Source: Flavivirga aquatica (GTDB taxonomy: Bacteria > Bacteroidota > Bacteroidia > Flavobacteriales > Flavobacteriaceae). From it: DNA of 64,000 nucleotides. The DNA is taken from positions 496,001 through 560,000 of the forward strand of contig NZ_MDJD01000054.1 in the NCBI RefSeq assembly GCF_001747085.1, given 5' to 3'. Each line of letters opens with the position of its first letter. The first letter of the stretch is position 1. Shown one piece after another: positions 17,895 through 26,513 of the stretch. The position numbers were made by a program, and so were the translations under genes. The notes beneath the pieces were generated by a model. The model was not told where the DNA came from. It searched no databases and saw only the letters and a list, made by a program, of their open reading frames with translations.

Positions 17895-19367
17895 ATGAAA
17901 TCAATCATAAATATAATAGGGTCTGGGTTTTCTTCATTAGCAGCTTCTTGCTATTTAGCTAAAGCTGGATATGATGTTACAATTTTTGAAAAAAACGAAA
18001 CTATAGGTGGTCGTGCTAGGCAATTAGTAAAAAATGGGTTTACTTTCGATATTGGTCCAACATGGTATTGGATGCCCGATGTATTTGAACGTTTTTTTTC
18101 AGACTTTGATAAAAAACCTTCAGATTATTATAATTTAGAAAAACTAAATCCTGCCTATAGTGTTTATTTTGGAAAAAACGATTTTATTACTATTGAAGAT
18201 ACTTTTGAAAAAATTAAACTTGCTTTTGAAAAAGAAGAAACTGGAAGTTCTAAAAAGCTTAATAAATTCATTAAAAAGGCTAAAGACAACTATAATATAG
18301 CTATAAAAGATTTGGTTTATAACCCAGGAGTATCCCCTTTAGAGTTAATTACTCCTGCCACTATAAAAAAAATCAATCAGTTTTTTAGCACTATTAAAAA
18401 GGATGTTAGAAAAGAGTTTAAAAACGACAGATTAGTTAAAATTCTTGAATTTCCCGTATTATTTTTAGGAGCTAAGCCGAGTGATACACCTTCATTTTAT
18501 AATTTTATGAATTATGCCGATTTTGGCCTAGGTACATTTCACCCTAAAAAAGGGATGTATCAAGTTATTTTAGCTATGGAGTGTCTTGCTAAAGAACTTG
18601 GAGTCCATATAAAAACCGAAGCTAATATTGAAAAAATTATAGTAGAAAACGGTAAAGCAAAAGGACTTGTATCTAATGGTAAAGATTATAAATGTGATAT
18701 TATAGTAAGCGGTGCAGATTATCATCATACCGAAACACTATTGGAAAAACCATATAGACAATACTCTGAAACCTATTGGACAAAGAAAACCTTTGCTCCT
18801 TCCTCACTCCTATTTTATGTTGGTTTTGATAAAAAGTTGAAAAATGTAAACCATCATACTCTATTTTTTGATGTAGATTTCGATCTGCATGCAGAAGCTA
18901 TTTACGACCAACCAAAATGGCCAGAAAATCCATTATTCTATGCTAGTTTCCCTAGTAAAACGGACAATAATTCTGCTCCAGAAGGTAAAGAGGCTGGAAT
19001 ATTTTTAATTCCATTAGCACCAGGTTTAAAAGATACTACAGAATTAAGAACTATGTATTTTAAAAAAATAATCTCACGTTTTGAAAACTTAACATCTCAA
19101 AATGTTAAAAAACATATTATCTTTAAAGAAAGTTTTTGTGTTAATGATTTTATAAAAGATTATAATTCATACAAAGGAAATGCTTATGGCATGGCTAATA
19201 CCTTAATGCAAACAGCTTTTTTAAGACCTAAATTAAAAAGTAAACTTGTAAAAAATTTGTTCTTTACAGGGCAACTTACAGTTCCTGGTCCTGGAGTTCC
19301 ACCTTCCTTAATATCGGGAAAATTAGTAGCAAACTTAATAACTAAGCACCATAAGGTACTTGTATAA
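17895..19367 (+). CDS. crtI: Phytoene desaturase (CrtI family)
   Basis: This 490-residue protein starts at ATG 17895, giving MKSIINIIGSGFSSLAASCY. The longer TTG-initiated frame would read through the operator and adds no conserved sequence. The N-terminus is a dinucleotide-binding fold (IGSGFSSLAASCYLAKAGYD, then FEKNETIGGRAR) for FAD. The C-terminus holds the second CrtI signature, NLFFTGQLTVPGPGVPPSLI. The protein introduces double bonds into phytoene to give lycopene. It is the first of four consecutive carotenoid genes (crtI-crtB-crtZ-crtY) with gaps of 18, 10 and 8 bases, so one transcript is likely. Confidence 0.95.
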   Translation: MKSIINIIGSGFSSLAASCYLAKAGYDVTIFEKNETIGGRARQLVKNGFTFDIGPTWYWMPDVFERFFSDFDKKPSDYYNLEKLNPAYSVYFGKNDFITIEDTFEKIKLAFEKEETGSSKKLNKFIKKAKDNYNIAIKDLVYNPGVSPLELITPATIKKINQFFSTIKKDVRKEFKNDRLVKILEFPVLFLGAKPSDTPSFYNFMNYADFGLGTFHPKKGMYQVILAMECLAKELGVHIKTEANIEKIIVENGKAKGLVSNGKDYKCDIIVSGADYHHTETLLEKPYRQYSETYWTKKTFAPSSLLFYVGFDKKLKNVNHHTLFFDVDFDLHAEAIYDQPKWPENPLFYASFPSKTDNNSAPEGKEAGIFLIPLAPGLKDTTELRTMYFKKIISRFENLTSQNVKKHIIFKESFCVNDFIKDYNSYKGNAYGMANTLMQTAFLRPKLKSKLVKNLFFTGQLTVPGPGVPPSLISGKLVANLITKHHKVLV

Positions 19368-19385
19368 CATAACAAACGATAACTA

Positions 19386-20225
19386 ATGAAGTCTTTATTT
19401 GATACCGTCTCTTACAATTGCAGTAAACTTGTAACAAAATCATATAGCACTTCTTTTTCATTAGCTACCAAAATGCTCTATAAGACCATACGGAATGACA
19501 TTTATAATATCTATGGCTTTGTTCGATTTGCAGATGAAATAGTAGATTCTTTTCATAATTATAATAAAGAAAAACTATTTAATAAATTTTCTGATGATTT
19601 AGAATTAGCCTTAAAAGGTAAAATTAGCCTAAACCCAATATTAAACTCATTTCAATATACATTTCACAAATACGACATTGATAAATCTTTGGTAGATGCT
19701 TTCATGAAAAGTATGCGCTTAGATTTACATAAAACAGATTATCTAACAACTGAAGAATATAACGATTACATATATGGATCTGCAGATGTGGTCGGCCTCA
19801 TGTGCTTAAAGGTTTTTGTTAGAGGAAACAAAAAAAAATACGGCGAACTTAAAGATACAGCAATGGCTTTAGGTTCTGCATTCCAGAAAGTAAACTTTTT
19901 AAGAGATTTAAAAGCAGATCACGACGTTTTAAACAGAACATATTTCCCAAATACGGATTTAAACAATTTAGATGAATTATCAAAACAAGATATTATCAGT
20001 GATATTGAAAAAGATTTCGAAAAAGGATTAAGTGGCATTAAAAAATTACCTATTGAAGCTAAATTTGGAGTTTTTATGGCATATAGATATTACAAACAAT
20101 TACTAAAAAAACTAAAAAGAACACCAGCTTTAAAAATAAAAGACTCTAGAGTTCGCGTTTCTAACCCAAAAAAAATAGAACTATTAATGCGTAGTTATGT
20201 AAAATATCAATTAAATTTAATCTAA
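19386..20225 (+). CDS. crtB: Phytoene synthase
   Basis: This 279-residue protein belongs to the squalene/phytoene synthase family and condenses two geranylgeranyl diphosphates to phytoene. The first Asp-rich motif is in VRFADEIVDSFHN (DEIVD) and the second is in KVNFLRDLKADHD (DLKAD), both needed for magnesium-diphosphate binding. YGSADVVGLMCLKVF is the conserved middle block. Length is normal for flavobacterial CrtB. It follows crtI by 18 bases and supplies that enzyme's substrate. Confidence 0.95.
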   Translation: MKSLFDTVSYNCSKLVTKSYSTSFSLATKMLYKTIRNDIYNIYGFVRFADEIVDSFHNYNKEKLFNKFSDDLELALKGKISLNPILNSFQYTFHKYDIDKSLVDAFMKSMRLDLHKTDYLTTEEYNDYIYGSADVVGLMCLKVFVRGNKKKYGELKDTAMALGSAFQKVNFLRDLKADHDVLNRTYFPNTDLNNLDELSKQDIISDIEKDFEKGLSGIKKLPIEAKFGVFMAYRYYKQLLKKLKRTPALKIKDSRVRVSNPKKIELLMRSYVKYQLNLI

Positions 20226-20235
20226 ATTTTAAGCG

Positions 20236-20685
20236 ATGTATATTTTCCTTTGGATATTAATATTTTTATCGACTTTCCTTTTTATGGAATTTATGGCGTG
20301 GTTTACACATAAATACGTCATGCATGGCTTTTTATGGAGCCTACATAAAGACCACCATAAAAAAGATCATGATAGTTGGTTTGAGCGCAATGATGTCTTT
20401 TTTATTTTCTATGCAGTGGTAAGTATTGTTTTTTTCTTATTATGGAAATACACTAGTTTTTGGGCTGGATTGCCTTTAGGTCTGGGTATTTTTGCATATG
20501 GTTTATCTTATTTTTTGGTTCATGATATTTTTATTCATCAGCGCTTTAAACTTTTCAGAAATACTAATAATTGGTATGCAAAAGGTGTTAGACGCGCTCA
20601 TAAAATGCATCATAAGCATTTAGGTAAAAAAGATGGGGAATGCTTTGGAATGCTCTTTGTTCCTTTTAAATATTTTAGGAAATAA
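20236..20685 (+). CDS. crtZ: Beta-carotene hydroxylase
   Basis: This 149-residue integral-membrane di-iron hydroxylase has the histidine boxes of the fatty-acid hydroxylase/CrtZ superfamily: HKYVMH, HKDHHKKDH, HDIFIHQRF and AHKMHHKHLG. Hydrophobic segments lie at about 3-22 and 52-95. It hydroxylates the beta-ionone rings of beta-carotene to give zeaxanthin, the common yellow pigment of marine Flavobacteriaceae. It sits 10 bases after crtB and 8 bases before crtY. Confidence 0.93.
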   Translation: MYIFLWILIFLSTFLFMEFMAWFTHKYVMHGFLWSLHKDHHKKDHDSWFERNDVFFIFYAVVSIVFFLLWKYTSFWAGLPLGLGIFAYGLSYFLVHDIFIHQRFKLFRNTNNWYAKGVRRAHKMHHKHLGKKDGECFGMLFVPFKYFRK

Positions 20686-20693
20686 CTTAATAT

Positions 20694-21839
20694 ATGACAA
20701 ATAATTTCCATTTCGATTATATAATCATAGGAAATGGTTTAGCTGGTCTACAGCTAGCTTTAAAAATGGTTTCAGACTCTTTTTTTAAAGATAAAAATAT
20801 AGCTTTAATTGATCCTTTAGAAAAAAATACCAATGATAAAACCTGGAGTTTTTGGGAAAAAGAACCTTCCAAATGGAATCATATCTCCTATAAATCTTGG
20901 AAAAGCGCAACGGTACATACTTCTAAAAAAACAATTCATTTACAGCTAGCTCCCTACACTTATAAAACAATTAGAAGTATCGATTTTTATACTAATGCTA
21001 AAACGGAGTTACTTAAATATAATAATATTTCTTTCATTAAAGACACTGTTATATCTATTCCTGAAGCAGATGGTGTAACTGTAGAAACTACAAAAAATAT
21101 TTATACTGCTTTACATGTTTTTGATAGTAGATTACCTGAAAAATTCTTAAAAAAAACTACAAATCACATAACACTCATTCAACACTTTAAAGGCTATATT
21201 ATTAAAACTGAAACCGAAAGTTTTAATGAAAATAATTTCACTATGATGGATTATCGACTTAAAGATGGTGAGCAAACTACATTTACATATGTTTTACCAT
21301 TTTCTAAAAATGAGGCTCTAATTGAATTTACTTATTTCACAGAAGACCTTGTAAATGATAAGGTTTACGATGACTATATAAAAAGATACATTAAGGATTA
21401 TTTAAAAATCAACAAATACTCTATTCTTGAAATCGAAAAAGGTCAAATACCTATGACCAATTTCCCTTTTGACACATTTAATACAAAGCACATTACTAAA
21501 ATAGGTGCTGGAGGTGGTTGGGTGAAAGCCTCTACAGGGTATTCCTTTAAGCATACCGAAAAAAAAGTAACTAAAATTATTGATAACCTTAAAGTAAATA
21601 AAATACCTTCAAGTAACTTATTTAATAATAAGTACAAGTTTTATGATACCGTTTTTTTAAAAGTTTTGAAAGATGAAAATCATAAAGGTGAATGGATTTT
21701 TCAGCAATTTTATGATAAAAATACCATACAAACTATGTTTAAATTTCTAGATGAAGACTCTAACTTTTTTGAAGAACTTAAAATTATGCGTTCATTATTT
21801 TCTTGGAGTTTTATTAAAGCCTTTTTTAAAACGCTTTAA
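20694..21839 (+). CDS. crtY: Lycopene beta-cyclase
   Basis: This 381-residue CrtY-type flavoprotein starts with FDYIIIGNGLAGLQLAL, the FAD-binding fold. The cyclase block NDKTWSFWEKEPSKW follows, and later PMTNFPFDTF and the conserved GAGGGWVKASTGYSF. It cyclises lycopene to beta-carotene. Together with CrtI, CrtB and CrtZ this completes a route from geranylgeranyl diphosphate to zeaxanthin; no ketolase is seen here. It ends 21 bases from the convergent thioredoxin-like gene, with no obvious terminator in the gap. Confidence 0.93.
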   Translation: MTNNFHFDYIIIGNGLAGLQLALKMVSDSFFKDKNIALIDPLEKNTNDKTWSFWEKEPSKWNHISYKSWKSATVHTSKKTIHLQLAPYTYKTIRSIDFYTNAKTELLKYNNISFIKDTVISIPEADGVTVETTKNIYTALHVFDSRLPEKFLKKTTNHITLIQHFKGYIIKTETESFNENNFTMMDYRLKDGEQTTFTYVLPFSKNEALIEFTYFTEDLVNDKVYDDYIKRYIKDYLKINKYSILEIEKGQIPMTNFPFDTFNTKHITKIGAGGGWVKASTGYSFKHTEKKVTKIIDNLKVNKIPSSNLFNNKYKFYDTVFLKVLKDENHKGEWIFQQFYDKNTIQTMFKFLDEDSNFFEELKIMRSLFSWSFIKAFFKTL

Positions 21840-21860
21840 ACGGATACATAACTCCTTCTT

Positions 21861-22421
21861 CTATTTTAACAACCCATCAATAGTCTTTCTAACCATATCA
21901 CTATTCCAATTAGCTGATCCATTTTTATCTATTACAATATTCCCTTTTTTATCTATCAAAAATGTTCTAGGAATACTTGTAATATTAAATGCTTCAGGAT
22001 AATTAGTGATTGGATTATACACATTAAAAGTATAATTATTATCCATTAAAAATTGATTAATCACAGCATGCGTTTCACTAGACACAAAAATAAATTCTAT
22101 TTTATTCTTATAATCATTGTAAAGTTCTTGCATACTTGACATTTCTGCAATACAAGGTGGACACCAAGTTGCCCAAAAATTTATTAATACAACTCGTTCT
22201 TTAGTCTCTTCAAAATTTAGAACGACATCATTTTCATCTTTTAATTTCCAATCATAGTTTGTTACAGTAATTTGTTCTGATTCATTTATTGTAGATGGAC
22301 TAAAAAGAGCCAAACCTTTATGTAGTAAAATCTGTATAGGTCGACGAGTTTGTGGAACAATCAATAAACCAATTACAATTAAAAAAATAATATTTTTTAT
22401 TTTAGATTTAGAAACTTTCAT
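21861..22421 (-). CDS. TlpA/ResA-like thioredoxin-fold protein, membrane-anchored
   Basis: This 186-residue protein has an N-terminal hydrophobic anchor (about 9-24, IKNIIFLIVIGLLIV) and a periplasmic thioredoxin domain. The redox motif is in LINFWATWCPPCIAEMS (CPPC), and the cis-proline region is in FNITSIPRTFLIDKKG. Family members reduce disulfides in the envelope, often for cytochrome c maturation, which may matter for the multihaem protein encoded at 14527-16770, although they are not co-transcribed. It converges on crtY. Confidence 0.9.
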   Translation of the reverse strand: MKVSKSKIKNIIFLIVIGLLIVPQTRRPIQILLHKGLALFSPSTINESEQITVTNYDWKLKDENDVVLNFEETKERVVLINFWATWCPPCIAEMSSMQELYNDYKNKIEFIFVSSETHAVINQFLMDNNYTFNVYNPITNYPEAFNITSIPRTFLIDKKGNIVIDKNGSANWNSDMVRKTIDGLLK

Positions 22422-22510
22422 AGTTTAATAATCTCTTTTCTTGAGTTATACAGTTTAAATATTCTTATTAAAAAAGGCTAATATCGTTTTCTTATAATTA
22501 AATATAAAAA

Positions 22511-22544
22511 AAGGTATAGTTTCTTTGCAAAGAAACCATACCTT
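22511..22544 (-). terminator. Terminator of the RskA-like lipoprotein gene
   Basis: A 34-base palindrome (22511-22527 pairing with 22528-22544) has a single A/C mismatch, centred on TTTGCAAA. An A-run on its left (22506-22512) becomes the T-run on the minus strand. It starts 31 bases past the stop codon at 22575. Confidence 0.85.
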
Positions 22545-22574
22545 TTAAATCAAACAAAAACAGTTTTAAATATA

Positions 22575-23486
22575 TTATCTAGTAACTGTAGCTTTTAAGC
22601 TAACTACAGGCCCTACTCCCATTGAAATTGGAGTATGATCCATTGCATCTGCCGGCACCATGTGCGCTAAAGGCTTTAAAGTAAAAGGTGCTGGACTGTT
22701 ATCTGGACTTGGCTCAACAGAAATAACGATAGTTTTTTCTTTTAAATCTAATGGAAATGTTAATCCCTCTGGAGCATTTTCTAAAAAATCTTCTCCTGGA
22801 AAAAATCCATCTGCACCATTAGGCATTGGCAATGCAACCGAACCACTGTAAGGAGCTCCATCATCTGTTGCAGAAACATTAGTAAATGTTCCAGTACTTA
22901 AAGGCGTACCATTAACTACAGCCCATCCTTCATATTTCCATCCTGCAGGAAGTACAGGTAATCCTTCTAAACCTGCTACTGGTGGTGGAGCATTTGTGTT
23001 ATCTAAAAACCATACACCACTAGCTTCATTAGTCATATCATTATCTGTAGGAGTTGCTAATATATACTTCCCAGAAGCATTACTAAAATCTCCAACTACT
23101 TCTGTATTTACGCTTGCTGTACTTCCTGAAAAATCACCTGCTAAAATTTTAGTATCTGCTGGTGTTTCTGCTTCAACTCCAGTTTCTCCTGCTGGTTCTA
23201 TTGTTAAAACAAATCTTGTCGCTGCTGCTAATTGAACAGCATCTACAGTAAAAGATTGAGGAAAAGTTACAGATGAAAACGTACCTGTAGAAACTGGAGA
23301 TCCATCTACAATAATCCACCCTTCGTAAACGTAACCTGCTCCTAACTCATCTAATTTTTGATCTCCTTGTTGAAAATCTAAAGTTAAATTTGCTGTTGTT
23401 GCTGCGCTGTTATCGTCGTCATTGCTACATGAACTAGCAAAAACTCCAACTGCTAGTATTGCTAAAAACATTTTTTTAATCATCAT
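22575..23486 (-). CDS. Lipoprotein with two repeated domains resembling the RskA anti-sigma C-terminal domain
   Basis: This 303-residue protein has a lipoprotein signal (MMIKKMFLAILAVGVFASSC, lipid-modified cysteine at C20) followed by an acidic SNDDDNS linker typical of Bacteroidota surface or periplasmic lipoproteins. Two copies of one domain are visible. One contains VYEGWIIVDGSPVSTGTFSS and FVLTIEPAGE (about 50-135). The other contains KYEGWAVVNGTPLSTGTFTN and IVISVEPSPD (about 180-290). The FxLTxEP block recalls the C-terminal domain of RskA anti-sigma factors, but no transmembrane anti-sigma arrangement exists here. The coding sequence is noticeably richer in GC than its neighbours. Function unknown. 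Confidence 0.75.
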   Translation of the reverse strand: MMIKKMFLAILAVGVFASSCSNDDDNSAATTANLTLDFQQGDQKLDELGAGYVYEGWIIVDGSPVSTGTFSSVTFPQSFTVDAVQLAAATRFVLTIEPAGETGVEAETPADTKILAGDFSGSTASVNTEVVGDFSNASGKYILATPTDNDMTNEASGVWFLDNTNAPPPVAGLEGLPVLPAGWKYEGWAVVNGTPLSTGTFTNVSATDDGAPYSGSVALPMPNGADGFFPGEDFLENAPEGLTFPLDLKEKTIVISVEPSPDNSPAPFTLKPLAHMVPADAMDHTPISMGVGPVVSLKATVTR

Positions 23487-23556
23487 ATTTTTTAAGTATT
23501 TTTTAATACTTCAAAAATATGACACATTTTTTTCTTTAAATGTTAGGTAGCTAACA

Positions 23557-24228
23557 TTAAGCAATATTTTTATGTACTCTTATTTCTTTTCTAGTAAATT
23601 CAATAATATTTTCCTCTTTTAATTCATTCAATAAAATATTTAATGTTGACCTTGAAGTACCAATCAAAGAGGCTATATCTTTTTGCGTATAAGGATGATG
23701 TATAATTTTATCTCCAGTTCTATCACAATCATATCCATAATCTGTACATAATTCATGTAAAAACTCAAGAAGGCGTGTTTTGGTATCTTTAAGTAATAAT
23801 AGCTGTAGTCGTCTCTCTAATTTTTTAAACTTATAACCTATTACTTTATAAATTTTAAAACTAAAGGTTTGATTATTTCTCATTAAATCGTGCATTGTAT
23901 CTACTCCTATTTGGCAAATACTAGTACCATTATCTATCGATTGTGCAAATTCCTTTCTTACAGATTCTCCTAAAATTGCTGTTTCTCCAAATAATTCTCC
24001 TCGCGTTAAAATGGCCTTTACAATCTCATCTCCTTCTTCGCTATAATAACCTATTTTAACTTTACCTTTTTCTATAAGATATACTTTATTAGCAGAGTCT
24101 TCCTCAAAATAAATATAATCTTTATTTTTATAAGCATCAAAACCATGACCTACCTTGTATGTTTTAAATTTATGAGGGCAGAGTACCTTAAAGAGATTGA
24201 CGTCGTCAAAGAACCAAAGAGATTTCAT
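23557..24228 (-). CDS. Crp/Fnr-family transcriptional regulator
   Basis: This 223-residue protein has an N-terminal cyclic-nucleotide-binding-type beta-roll (about 25-120, VYLIEKGKVKIGYYSEEGDE, then GELFGETAILGES). A dimerisation helix (about 130-160) and a C-terminal winged helix-turn-helix (about 175-220, YTQKDIASLIGTSRSTLNIL) follow. The start of the beta-roll shows no Fnr-type cysteine cluster, so an oxygen-sensing iron-sulfur role is not supported; the ligand is unknown. It is transcribed alone, upstream of the RskA-like lipoprotein gene (70-base gap), which it might control. Confidence 0.9.
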   Translation of the reverse strand: MKSLWFFDDVNLFKVLCPHKFKTYKVGHGFDAYKNKDYIYFEEDSANKVYLIEKGKVKIGYYSEEGDEIVKAILTRGELFGETAILGESVRKEFAQSIDNGTSICQIGVDTMHDLMRNNQTFSFKIYKVIGYKFKKLERRLQLLLLKDTKTRLLEFLHELCTDYGYDCDRTGDKIIHHPYTQKDIASLIGTSRSTLNILLNELKEENIIEFTRKEIRVHKNIA

Positions 24229-24377
24229 ATGTTTATTTTAAATAATTATGTGCCTAATATACTTCTATGTATATTATGTATACGTTAAAATTTTAATCAC
24301 AGATGCTTGATTAAAACTATTATAATTATTTAATTGTCGAGTGACACGAATAAAACTTACAAAATAGGGTATAAAAA

Positions 24378-24398
24378 AACCTCCTAAATTAGGAGGTT
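24378..24398 (-). terminator. Terminator overlapping the stop codon of the DUF5606 gene
   Basis: The 8-bp stem AACCTCCT (24378-24385)/AGGAGGTT (24391-24398) has a 5-base loop and is followed on the minus strand by a T-run (24373-24379). The right arm overlaps the last codons and stop (24389-24391) of the gene. Confidence 0.85.
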
Positions 24399-24820
24399 AT
24401 ATCGTTTGTTTTATCTTCTTCTTTTTCAACCTCTAACACGTCTAACATATCATGTTTTTGCAGTAAATTATACCATTGAATAACTTTCTTTATATCGCTA
24501 GCATATACTCTGTCTTCGTCATAGTCAGGTAAAACATCAAAGAAATATTCTTCTAGCTTATCTTTACTATCTTTTGGCTTCACACTAGTCTGTTCACCGT
24601 TTTCTTTCTTCTTAATATTTTCAAAAACCTGTTTTAAAGGCACTTCCTCTGTTAATGTATAAATCGCAATTTCGCTTAAAATGCTAACATTGTTTTGTAC
24701 ACTTACAGAAAGGCGTTTATTATCCATTAAAGATTCTACTACAAACCCCCCACGTGTTTGTGCTATTAATTTATATAAACCTGGTTTTCCTGATATGGAT
24801 AGTACTTTATCTAAACTCAT
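24389..24820 (-). CDS. DUF5606-family protein
   Basis: This 143-residue cytoplasmic protein starts MSLDKVLSISGKPGLYKLIA, followed by TRGGFVVESLMDNKRLSVSV. This is the conserved opening of a small family found throughout Bacteroidota and usually adjacent to peptide deformylase, as here. The N-terminal half is predicted to be a small beta-barrel (SH3- or PUA-like), and the C-terminal half is acidic and helical. Function unknown. It lies 56 bases after def and probably shares its transcript, with a terminator at its own stop codon. Confidence 0.85.
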   Translation of the reverse strand: MSLDKVLSISGKPGLYKLIAQTRGGFVVESLMDNKRLSVSVQNNVSILSEIAIYTLTEEVPLKQVFENIKKKENGEQTSVKPKDSKDKLEEYFFDVLPDYDEDRVYASDIKKVIQWYNLLQKHDMLDVLEVEKEEDKTNDITS

Positions 24821-24876
24821 AAATTTATTTTTTTGAAAGGCGCAAAGATCAATTGTTTATTGATGTATTGCAAATA

Positions 24877-25467
24877 TTATCGTTTCTTTTTTTGATCTGG
24901 AAAACGCATTCTATAGTCAACATTAATCTTGCCTTTAGATATATTTACTAATTTTCCTTTTATTAAACGCTTTTTTAAGCTAGATAGTTTATCTGTAAAT
25001 AAGACCCCTTCAATATGATCATATTCATGCTGAATAACTCTAGCTATTAACCCATCAAAAGACTCTGTATGCTTTTCAAAATTTTCATCAAGATATTCGA
25101 TTGTTACATTTGATTTTCTAAAAACATCTTCTCTAACATCTGGAATACTTAAACACCCTTCATTAAAAGCCCATTCTTCCCCTTCTTCCTTGGTTATCTT
25201 CGCATTAATAAAAACGCGTTTAAATCCATTAAGTGCCTTTTGCTCATCTGCAGTTAAATCTTCATCTTCAGAGAAAGGTGTTGTATCTACTAAAAACAAC
25301 CTAATAGGTAAGCCTATTTGTGGTGCTGCTAAACCAACTCCTGAAGCATTATACATGGTGTCAAACATATTTTCTAAAAGCGTATTAAATTCAGGATAAT
25401 CTTTAGTAATATCTATCGCTTTCTTTTTTAAAACTTGGTGGCCGTAAGCTACAATCGGTAAAATCAT
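24877..25467 (-). CDS. def: Peptide deformylase
   Basis: This 196-residue metal-dependent enzyme removes the N-formyl group from new polypeptides. All three signature motifs are present: GVGLAAPQIG (motif 1), EGCLSIP (motif 2, metal-binding cysteine) and QHEYDHIEG (motif 3, HExxH). It lacks a long C-terminal extension. It is preceded by a minus-strand -7 box (25491-25498) and sits in a conserved Bacteroidota order, ruvX-def-DUF5606. Confidence 0.97.
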   Translation of the reverse strand: MILPIVAYGHQVLKKKAIDITKDYPEFNTLLENMFDTMYNASGVGLAAPQIGLPIRLFLVDTTPFSEDEDLTADEQKALNGFKRVFINAKITKEEGEEWAFNEGCLSIPDVREDVFRKSNVTIEYLDENFEKHTESFDGLIARVIQHEYDHIEGVLFTDKLSSLKKRLIKGKLVNISKGKINVDYRMRFPDQKKKR

Positions 25468-25490
25468 CTTATGTTTTATGTTAATCTTTG

Positions 25491-25498
25491 CAAAAATA
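25491..25498 (-). promoter_or_regulatory. Promoter -7 box of def
   Basis: The minus strand reads TATTTTTG here, matching TAnnTTTG, with 23 bases to the def start codon. Confidence 0.5.
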
Positions 25499-25554
25499 CA
25501 ATACTTATAATTTATTGTCTGTATTTATAATAAATTATTCTTTTTGAAATGTTA

Positions 25555-25965
25555 TTATTTAGAGTACAAATAACTCTGTAATATAAGGGTAGCACTAATT
25601 TCATCTACAAGTGCTTTATTTTTTCGTTGATTCTTTTTTAAACCACTATCAATCATTGTTTGAAATGCCATTTTTGAAGTAAAACGTTCATCAACTCTTT
25701 GGATAGGAATATTTGGAAACTGTTTTTCTAATTTATTTATAAAAGATATTATGTGTACTTCACTTTCTGAAGCTGTATTATCCATTTGCTTAGGTTCTCC
25801 TACCAAAAACAGCTCTACAGTTTCTTTCGCAACATAGTCTTTTAAAAAAGCAAGTAAATCCTTAGTGTTAACTGTAGTTAGCCCTGAGGCTATAATTTGT
25901 AGCTCATCTGTTACTGCTATACCTGTTCTTTTTGTTCCAAAATCTATTGCTAAAATACGAGCCAT
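25555..25965 (-). CDS. ruvX: Putative pre-16S rRNA nuclease / YqgF (RuvX) family
   Basis: This 136-residue RNase H-fold protein starts MARILAIDFGTKRTGIAVTD, the family's first catalytic aspartate block. FLVGEPKQMDN and VQRVDERFTSKMA-type segments (here IQRVDERFTSKMA) supply the other conserved acids. The family processes the 5' end of 16S rRNA and was earlier called a Holliday-junction resolvase homologue. It lies upstream of def with an 87-base gap. Confidence 0.93.
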   Translation of the reverse strand: MARILAIDFGTKRTGIAVTDELQIIASGLTTVNTKDLLAFLKDYVAKETVELFLVGEPKQMDNTASESEVHIISFINKLEKQFPNIPIQRVDERFTSKMAFQTMIDSGLKKNQRKNKALVDEISATLILQSYLYSK

Positions 25966-25979
25966 TTATCTTTTTTTGA

Positions 25980-25987
25980 CAAAAATA
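25980..25987 (-). promoter_or_regulatory. Promoter -7 box of ruvX
   Basis: The minus strand reads TATTTTTG, matching the TAnnTTTG consensus, 14 bases before the start codon at 25965. Confidence 0.5.
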
Positions 25988-26124
25988 AGGCTTTAATCCA
26001 CATTTCTTATTAGAAAAGCTCATTACATCGATATCATAAAAAGATACTCTTTAATATTTTTTAGTTATTTCTTGTTATACTAAATTACTTTAATCTTCTT
26101 TAAAAAATTATAATCTCTAAAAAC

Positions 26125-26156
26125 AAGAAAGGTCATCTTTTCAGACAACCTTTCTT
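26125..26156 (-). terminator. Terminator of the small secreted-protein gene
   Basis: The 9-bp stem AAGAAAGGT (26125-26133)/ACCTTTCTT (26148-26156), with a partly paired interior, is followed on the minus strand by TGTTTTTAG. It lies 48 bases beyond the stop codon at 26205. Confidence 0.8.
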
Positions 26157-26204
26157 ACTGCTTAATCCTCTCTGATTAATTAATAAATACTTGAACTTTA
26201 ATTT

Positions 26205-26513
26205 TTACACTTTAACGCGTTTATTTATCTTAGGGAATATAATATCTAAGTTACTAACATTTCTTATTCTATTTAAGTAAAGTCTAATATCACTACTACG
26301 TGTAATAATATCTTCTACCTTATCTTCTTTAGTTAGTAATGAATCGGTATCCTTTACTTTATTAATTTCATAATTAAACTTATCAAACATTTTTTTAAAA
26401 TCATTATAAATAATTTTACTTATTTCAACCTCTAAAAAGACATCTTCACTTTGTGCATTTCCTAGAGAAGAAGAAAATAATAAAATTAATATTATATAAT
26501 GTTTTGTTATCAT
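26205..26513 (-). CDS. Small exported protein of unknown function
   Basis: This 102-residue protein has a clear signal peptide (MITKHYIILILLFSSSLGNA, cleaved before QSEDV). The mature 80 residues are charged and probably helical (ISKIIYNDFKKMFDKFNYEI). I recognise no family. Its own terminator and isolated position suggest a monocistronic gene. It could be a periplasmic helper or a surface peptide. Confidence 0.65.
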   Translation of the reverse strand: MITKHYIILILLFSSSLGNAQSEDVFLEVEISKIIYNDFKKMFDKFNYEINKVKDTDSLLTKEDKVEDIITRSSDIRLYLNRIRNVSNLDIIFPKINKRVKV

